From Geosiphon pyriformis (Eukaryota > Glomeromycota > Glomeromycetes > Archaeosporales > Geosiphonaceae): a stretch of 64,000 bases of DNA. The position numbers were made by a program, and so were the translations under genes. Positions 58,001-64,000 of this stretch are shown piece by piece. Location of the stretch: contig JAAOMT010000436.1 in NCBI GenBank assembly GCA_016748015.1, positions 566,354 to 630,353 of the forward strand, read 5' to 3'. The first letter of the stretch is position 1, and each line of letters opens with the position of its first letter. Under the pieces are notes generated by a model. It saw nothing but the letters and a program-made list of their open reading frames with translations. It had not been told where the DNA came from and made no database searches.

Positions 58001-58164
58001 AATTTTTTTTGGTTTAAATTCTGGTTTTTTAATATTTATATATCAAATATAAAATTACTTAATTAAAATAAAACCAATTTTTTTGAGTCTAATATAAATT
58101 ATTTTATATATATTATACAAAAAAATAGGTTTTTGTGTTTTATCTGGTTTTTTTTTTTTTTTTT
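58001..58164 (+). pseudogene. Fossil 2, second segment (ORF1, after the knuckle)
   Basis: Between LINE-E and LINE-F. The plus-strand stretch around 58115-58160 aligns with the LINE-E region coding LANIYKKKQ (13 differences in 42 bases), and Gln reads as TAG. It continues the ORF1 from 50084 in the right order. Confidence 0.6.
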
Positions 58165-58170
58165 TATTTG

Positions 58171-58309
58171 CTTAACGAGTGCAGCCCAAAAACAATCTAG
58201 TACTATACATCAAAGAAATGATCTAAACTAGATATTATTCATGCACTTTCTATACGTGACTAGTCACTTGGACCAATCAAGAACACACTATGTTGATACT
58301 ATAAAAGAA
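58171..58309 (-). repeat. LINE 3' tail (LINE-F copy)
   Basis: Minus strand: TTGATTGGTCCAAGTGACTAG, TAGTTTAGATCATTTCTTTG, GATGTATAGTACTAG, then A-rich end. Block order as in LINE-B. Confidence 0.82.
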
Positions 58310-60387
58310 AACTTGCCCAAAGATGATATCTTTTAAATAACAAAAAACAAAGTTGCACTGCAAGAAACCAAACCAACCAGCCACTTGGCAGTTTTAAAGA
58401 GATCAGTTTTAACAACAACAGATTCATGCTCCCAAAGAGACATTAGGTTAGAAAACACTTCATTATTCATAACAGGTGGAAGCTCTAAATTACCAGACAT
58501 ATTAACATTCTCTATGCAGCATTCTTTTTTCAAAAAAAACCACTTTTCTCCCCAATTTACCAATAGTCTTATTAAAGGAACTCATATGTACCAAAACCTT
58601 ATTGATTTTAAAACTGAGAGCACTACTTGAAACCAAATTATCATTAATAAACTGCTTAAAAGTTGCAACCAAAGAGCCAATAGGCTTAACAATAGACTTA
58701 ACCAAAACAGAAAGCTTAGTTAAATCAAATTCCAAAGAAGACAATTGGGACAGCACCAGAGAACCACCAACAGCAACAGAAAAAGAAACAAGAGGTGACA
58801 AAAGTGGAAATCCAGAAGAGCTCAAGAAAGCAGAAGCCTTGACATAAAACTTAGGACCAACAAAGCATGGTGTAAACACCTTGAAAAGCTTGGAAGGAGA
58901 AGATGGAGAAACCTTACAGTCTGCAGCCAGATGGCTCATTTCTTGATACTTGAAACAACACTAACAACCAGAAGTTTCCCACCAAATATGGCATTTTCTC
59001 AATGTACTAGTTTTGACAATAGCAGAGTCCAAATCAGCTTGAGAACCAAATCTAACTAGAGCAAACTGGGACCGATGACCAGACTCAAGAGAATGAGGGA
59101 TAAAACATGTCCAACCACCAACTTGAAAAATCATATTACTGATTTCAAAAGCTGTGTATCCAGAAGAAAGATTAATCAACTTGGCCTTAAACTTATCATA
59201 AGACAAAATAGTCTCATTTTGATTCACCAAAGAGAGGATCCTAACACTATCTTTGCCCACCAAAACTGACCAATGATTCAAAACAGTTACAGCAGAGTCC
59301 AACTTTTCAAAATAAACCACCATGTATTGCCAAACACCAGCAGGCTTCAGCACAATATAAGTAACACTACCAAACACACTAAAAGCTGTCTTAATATTAG
59401 CAGCAGACACACCCAAGGGCACATCATGCAGTGCAACAGCAGCAGAAAGGGAACCAGACTCAGAAATTACCAAAAACTTGGCAATTTTGAGAGTGGCCAA
59501 ATGTACAGAGCTTGTAAGCTCAACTAAAAATGCAATTTCCAAAGACACTTGAGAAGCAAACTCCACACAAAACAGCTTCACATTGTCTTTTGATACTGAC
59601 TTTGCATCCAAGAAACCATGTACTAACTGAAAAAGAGCCTTAACATAAGCCAATTTGATCTTAAAAGTAGCACCAGGCACCAGAGTAGAGGCCATCCACT
59701 CAGCAATAGTTTCTCAAACACCACCAGAAGTAGCACCAAAAACTAAAAGAGGAGATAATTCAGTTTCTATTTGATCAGCCCAGTTTTCAAGAACAGGTGA
59801 CTCAACAGAAGGAGATTGCTTTGCTTTTAAAATTAGCAATAATCTGCTGAAAGACACCACATTTGACAACACAGCCAGTGATTAATCTTGGCCCATCTTA
59901 GACAATATGCCAGATGATACTATGAAAATCTTATCTAAGATCTCATTGAGAACCACAAAAGGGTTCAGTGTAACAATAGCAGAGGCAAATAACTGCCCCC
60001 ACTTTTCTGAACTTTTGGTTTTTTTTTTGAAGAGGAGGTGCTAGCAGCACCAGATGTAGAAGCTATAGAAGGGAAGACCAGCTTGTTAACTGGTCTATTA
60101 TTAAACATCTTTGGGCTCTTAATAAGGGTAGAGGCAACACTGAAACTAACCCAAATGTGTCTTTTTGAAGGAACTTTGACTGGTAAGAAACCAGCCAAAG
60201 ATGAAGAAGTTGCTTCAATGGCTACCAAAGACAACTTATCACAATTACTGGGTAAAGAAAAAACTTCTAAAACATTCTGCCTAGTTGCTTCTACAACAAA
60301 AAGAGCTCCTCTGGTTAAAATTTTATTAGATATTTCAGAACAGATATTAGGTGCAGCTTTTTTACTCTTTGCTCTGATCGTGGTCAT
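58310..60387 (-). pseudogene. LINE-F ORF1: RRM-like domains and zinc knuckle
   Basis: N-terminal piece 60387-59965 (MTTIRAKSKKAAPNICSE, basic) ends in a frameshift at a T9 run (KKKP). The middle, ending in the open frame 59695-58961 (244 codons), contains an RRM-like fold: VALHDVPLGVSAANIKTAFS, VFGSVTYIVLKPAGVWQYM, then HWSVLVGKDSVRILSLV and TAFEISNMIFQVGGWTCFIP. The knuckle follows a TAA: CFKYQEMSHLAADC, C-x2-Y-x4-H-x4-C, second Cys read as Tyr. The C-terminal part (58939-58502, then 58563-58333 after a frameshift in an A run) has Leu/Lys heptads. It ends just before the tail. Role: element RNA binding, by family. Confidence 0.78.
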
Positions 60388-60429
60388 AAAATTAAGAAGA
60401 CAAAGAGTTTATTATTCCCTATGAGTTTT

Positions 60430-61120
60430 TTTTTAATAGTATAACTTAGACTTCTGTAATAAGTAATATAATAAAAAAAATTTTATTTATTATTTATTGG
60501 TTTTTTTTAATAAAGAATTTATTTAATATATTTAATAATAGTTTAATAAAAACAGTTTTAGATTTTTATTTAAAGATCTTAAAACATTCTTTAAAACTCT
60601 TTATAAATTATGTTTTAGAAATTTTTTACATATTAAATGCTTTTTGTTTCTTGTTTTTATTATTAAATATTAATAAAGTACCAATACAGAATTTTAATAC
60701 AAAATTATATATAATTATTAACAAATTATTATTAAGTTATCCAATTTTATTTAATATAATACATGACTTTTTAAATCTTTTTTTAAGTAGTTTTAAAGTT
60801 TTAATTATTAAAATTAGTAGTCTAAAAGCTAATATAATAGTCTTAAAAAATTTAAATTTATATTAAAAAAAACTTAATTTTTTTTGTTTAAATAGTAGTA
60901 TAATATTTTTTTCTTATTTTTAATAAATAACTTAATCTAAAAATAACTATTTATAATATCAAAAATATAAATGTTTTTGTTAAACAGAATAATATTATAA
61001 AATAGCATAAAAAATTAAAAAATAATATTTTAATTATTATAAAAACTAAACTTTATTTTAATATTAAATTGTAGATTGTTAATAAATTTAATAATATAAG
61101 AATTTTTATTATTATTATTA
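60430..61120 (+). pseudogene. Fossil 2, third segment: ORF1 end and endonuclease start
   Basis: The open frame 60651-60866 reads SSFKVLIIKISSLKANIIVL against NSSKILTTKMGGLELKMVSL of LINE-E, the coiled-coil end of ORF1. Further right the plus strand gives ITIYNIKNIN, VKQNNII and IVNKFNNIRIFI against ITTYNVKRMN, VKQNDII and FVNKFDGV-VFT at the LINE-E endonuclease start. LINE-G then cuts it. Order and orientation agree with the first two segments. Confidence 0.78.
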
Positions 61121-62317
61121 TTTAACAAGTGAGGTCCAAACACTATCTAAAACTATACATTAAAGAAATAATCTAAACTAAGTGTAAATCATGTATTTTC
61201 CACATGTGACTAGCTACTCGAGTCAGTCAAGACAACACTACGCAATTATATTAACTGAAACTGAATCACCAATACCTGAAAAAAAAGAACAAGACTTGTG
61301 AAAGCCAAAATGAATGCCAAAAGCTTCAGTAACACCAAGCAGTTTAACCACACCATTCGAAAATCTTGAAGCCAAACCAGAAACTGAGATGAGAACTGAG
61401 CCATCCACTGGGATCAGACTATTCTTTTCCATGTATGCACAATGTTTAGCACAGACCAACCAAATGTCATTCCTGAAAGTGACACAAATAGAGTGTACAA
61501 AATCAGCAATTTTAATGCCAGCAATTATGGGATCATGAAAGATAGAAATAGCCTCCTGAAGCTATTCTTTGAAAACAAAACCCTTACAAAGGGCCGAGAA
61601 TACCAGGAAATCCAAAGCACAGGTCAACAGCATCTGTAAAACGCATGAAGAAGGGAGGGAGAGACCAGAAGGCACCTTCCAAGAAGACATACAGGATTCC
61701 AGAACCCAACGACAAGCCGCATCATCAATCATACAAGAAAACACATGATTAGACACCTCCACCTTATCACAATACAGACATAACACACTAGGGTAACTTT
61801 TATCATAAATGCGCTTTCGAACAGCAATGAGAAGCCAATAGTGCAAAGCCTTCATAAAGTAAGTACAAATATTAGCAGTGCACCTGCTGGTGAAACCAGT
61901 CATCATATGCAAATCTGGGTGCCAAACTCTAGAAGAGGTAAGCCAATTAACATTCGAATGCAAATCACCAGCTAAAAACCTAGAACCAGAACTGACTTTC
62001 TAGCACGCCTAACAGACAGCACAAAAAACATCTCGAACAAAGTGTCTAGAATTACCAGAAACAATACCACCATCCACCAACAAAAACTGTTTAGCAACAT
62101 GAAGAGGGAGAAACAAATCAGAGAGAGCAGCAGTATTAGCGATGCTATCGGCACAATCATTTTCCAACAAACCAGAGTGGCCCTTGACCTTGTGCCAGCT
62201 AACCCTCAAATTTTTTTTGTGGATAATATTCCTAATATGCTGGCACTCAACCCAACACTGATTGTGAAAGTCAGGATACACCAAGTTAACCTCCGACTTG
62301 CAAGCATTCAAAGCTGC
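61121..62317 (-). mobile_element. LINE-G, 3' part, cut by G3
   Basis: 3' tail at 61121-61237 (minus strand GATGTATAGTTTTAGATAGTG) and RNase H end with zinc motif. The LTR of G3 begins at 62318 inside RNase H; the rest of LINE-G, if present, is outside the window. Confidence 0.85.
61238..62311 (-). pseudogene. LINE-G ORF2 C-terminus: RNase H part and zinc motif
   Basis: MNACKSEVNLVYPDFHNQCW, VSWHKVKGHSGLLENDCADS (last catalytic Asp of RNase H), then a frameshift near 62010. In the next frame VLCLYCDKVEVSNHVFSC is the C-terminal zinc motif, and the ORF ends at 61238. The RNase H N-terminal half (VYTDGS, VELQA) is beyond the G3 LTR. Confidence 0.85.
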
Positions 62318-63295
62318 TGTTACCGGAGGTTTTTGGTCTCTTTTCTTAAATGTTGGTAATGTTGATTTGCTGTGAATTTGCGCTTTCAGGAAGTAGTTGA
62401 ACCTCCAATAACTGAATTTATCTTCAAATTATCTCTTATAATTTGAACTGCTGGGCTTATAAATGGAATGGCCAATTCCTTGCCAATTACTTTATGTAGT
62501 TATGTTGTAGTAAACGTTAACTCTTTCCCAGGAATTGCTTGTCTGGAAGCTCACTAAAATGTATAGTTACTCTGCTGTGAAAGTCAACTCTTCTACAGGA
62601 ATTTTGTCTGTAGGCTACCCTAATGATTGTAATAAGAAAAGAAAAGGAAAATAAAAGAAATGTAAAAGAAATAGAATTTTGTCAAGAGAAACACTTTCTA
62701 TCCAGGCCTGGAGTCACTAACAGTTTATTGAAATTGGTAGCTAATCAATTTCGAAATATTAGTTGGGTTTTGGGGATTTTCCAAGTACAATAATTAAAGA
62801 ATTTGGTTTTTCGAATTATTTGATATTTATTTTTTTTTGTGTGTATAGGAACAGTTTTAAGAGATAAATCTAAAGTAAGATACATTTTCTCGAAGAGAGA
62901 AGCTCTTCTTTTATACAACTTGTCATAACACTATTCTATGAACTTAAACTTTGCTATTTTCTACAATTTCGCTGAACTAAAGATATATTTCGGCAAACTA
63001 CAAGTTATTTTGGCAAACTATTAGATATTTTGGTGAACTATCAATTATTTCAGCAAATTTCTACAAATTTCGGCGAACTTCTGAATGTTACATAGTTCGG
63101 GGTATTGCATGATTGATCATCACAATTAGGTTACATTTGTGTTGTGTACAATTTGGGTTATTAATTAAATAATAATTTTGGACATTTTTGCTAATATAAT
63201 AAGTGATTATTTGAAATGATAATATATGCTAATTAATAATAGGAATTATAAAATAATTTCATGCTAAATAATATCTCTAATTTTGTCTGGTAACA
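62318..63295 (-). repeat. G3 3' LTR (978 bp)
   Basis: TGTTACCGGAGG to GGTAACA. Its left two-thirds are closest to the solo LTR at 51617, while its right third (from about 62880) is closer to the G2 LTR, for example in CATAACACTATTCTATGAAC. Confidence 0.88.
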
Positions 63296-63984
63296 TAACC
63301 TCCTCCTCAAGACTGAGCTCCGTCGAAGTCCAAGTACTGTCTGTTATTTCCAAATAATAATCCAAAATTATTGAAGAAATTTGGTCTGAAAATTGTTGAA
63401 ATTTCAGTTCTGTGAGCTTTCCAATGTATTGAATCTTCAAAGGTTGAAAAATTGGGTTTTGTAGTACGTTTTCACAGGTGTAGAATAGGTCATAAAGTCT
63501 AAAAGCAGCTCTAAGTCTGTAGCAACTGTTTGTTGATCCAGCTGTTGTCTTGAATTTGTTGTGGAGTTGTTTCTGAATAGCTTTTTTTGTGAGGTTTGCT
63601 GTTGTAAGTTCCAGTTTCCATTCATAGAGTGTTTTTCTAATGTGAAAATATCTATAGATTGGAGGATATTTAGTGTTTTCCTCATTGAGACACAGTTGAA
63701 GTTTTTGTTGAATTGTAGCATTTGGTGGAATACTAATCAGAGTGAGCATTAGGTTTTCTCTTAAAGCAAGCTTTAAAAGTTCTGGCAGGTGAATTCCAGT
63801 ATAACTTCTTGTGTTCTTCTTATATGGGTGATATTTTCATGAATTTGGGGCTAAATTTGTAACTACTTCTGTTTGGGTATAATTTATGTGGTTTCCAGTA
63901 ACAGTAATGGATAATTCGGGTATTGTTTTTAAAGCTAACATTAGTTTTTGGGATAATTGTTGAATGTTTTGAGAAATAGTCATT
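63264..63984 (-). pseudogene. G3 ORF3, unknown protein overlapping the 3' LTR
   Basis: ATG at 63984 (MTISQNIQQLSQKLMLALKT), one in-frame TGA where G2 has CGA (Arg), then open from 63749 to 63264 (161 codons): YPPIYRYFHIRKTLYEWKLE, FRLYDLFYTCENVLQNPI, ISSIILDYYLEITDSTWTS, ending LSLEEEVMLPDKIRDII inside the LTR. Strongly similar to G2 ORF3, which confirms that this is a real coding region. Function unknown. Confidence 0.7.
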
Positions 63985-64000
63985 AAAAAAAAAAAAAAAA

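Larger units (their letters stand above)
58165..60425 (-). mobile_element. LINE-F, ORF1-only non-autonomous LINE
   Basis: A 2.3-kb element: one ORF1-type gene followed directly by the LINE 3' tail, without endonuclease, RT or RNase H. AT-rich fossil 2 DNA flanks both sides, so both ends are present. Its ORF1 is not that of LINE-A to -E but a distinct family. The layout resembles mammalian HAL1 elements, which carry only ORF1. Confidence 0.72.
62318..64000 (-). mobile_element. G3, LTR retrotransposon of the G2 family, 3' end only
   Basis: 3' LTR (62318-63295) and ORF3; integrase and the rest would lie right of the window. The last 16 bases are all A. Confidence 0.83.

Noticed and set aside
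63985-64000. A poly-A tail of a retrotransposed transcript at the window end
   Set aside because: It directly follows the ATG of G3 ORF3 on the plus-strand side, where integrase sequence is expected. More likely a contig-edge or low-complexity artefact; it cannot be judged without the next bases.

Overview
This window is almost entirely transposable elements. I found no convincing host gene, tRNA or rRNA. It looks like a eukaryotic nuclear genome, most probably a fungus. The LINE protein families (RRM-like ORF1 with a zinc knuckle; endonuclease-RT-RNase H ORF2) together with extreme AT-richness are what I associate with arbuscular mycorrhizal fungi (Glomeromycotina). That placement rests on recalled family resemblance, not on a search.

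Layout. 1-3690: 5' part of LINE-A (minus). 3691-6130: AT-rich, unresolved. 6340-9665: an ancient LINE ('fossil 1', minus) decayed to AT. 9675-35490: LINE-B (minus), inserted into fossil 1 with a 9-bp target-site duplication and itself split by two LTR retrotransposons, G1 (14435-24510) and G2 (25566-34390), each with a 4-bp duplication. 35491-35793: fossil 1 resumes. 35803-42539: LINE-C (plus), the least damaged LINE, also inserted in fossil 1 (duplication AATATTAGA). 42549-42730: fossil 1 again (N-terminus of its ORF1). 43609-44273: decayed G1-type LTR remnant joined to 5'-truncated LINE-D (plus, to 46943). 46944-49129: AT-rich, unresolved. 49130-61120: a second fossil LINE ('fossil 2', plus), split by LINE-E (minus, 50085-58000, carrying a solo LTR) and by LINE-F (minus, an ORF1-only element); it is cut at its endonuclease by LINE-G (minus, 61121-62317). 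LINE-G is in turn interrupted by a third LTR element, G3, which runs to the window end.

The two LTR families share an unusual order: Gag, protease, a cysteine-rich multi-zinc module, dUTPase, RT-RNase H, integrase, and an extra ORF ('ORF3') that reads across the polypurine tract into the 3' LTR. The LINEs have ORF1 and ORF2 joined by an ATGA stop-start overlap in the copies that keep it, and all complete 3' ends carry one related ~120-bp tail, including the ORF1-only element.

Every element is broken, mostly by C:G to T:A transitions: Gln and Trp codons become stops, and Asp becomes Asn at catalytic sites. The AT-rich 'spacers' look like the end point of this decay, because colinear LINE protein remnants can still be read in them across later insertions. 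A 19-bp exact match to the Nextera/Tn5 mosaic-end adapter at 33414-33432 marks a probable misassembly inside G2.
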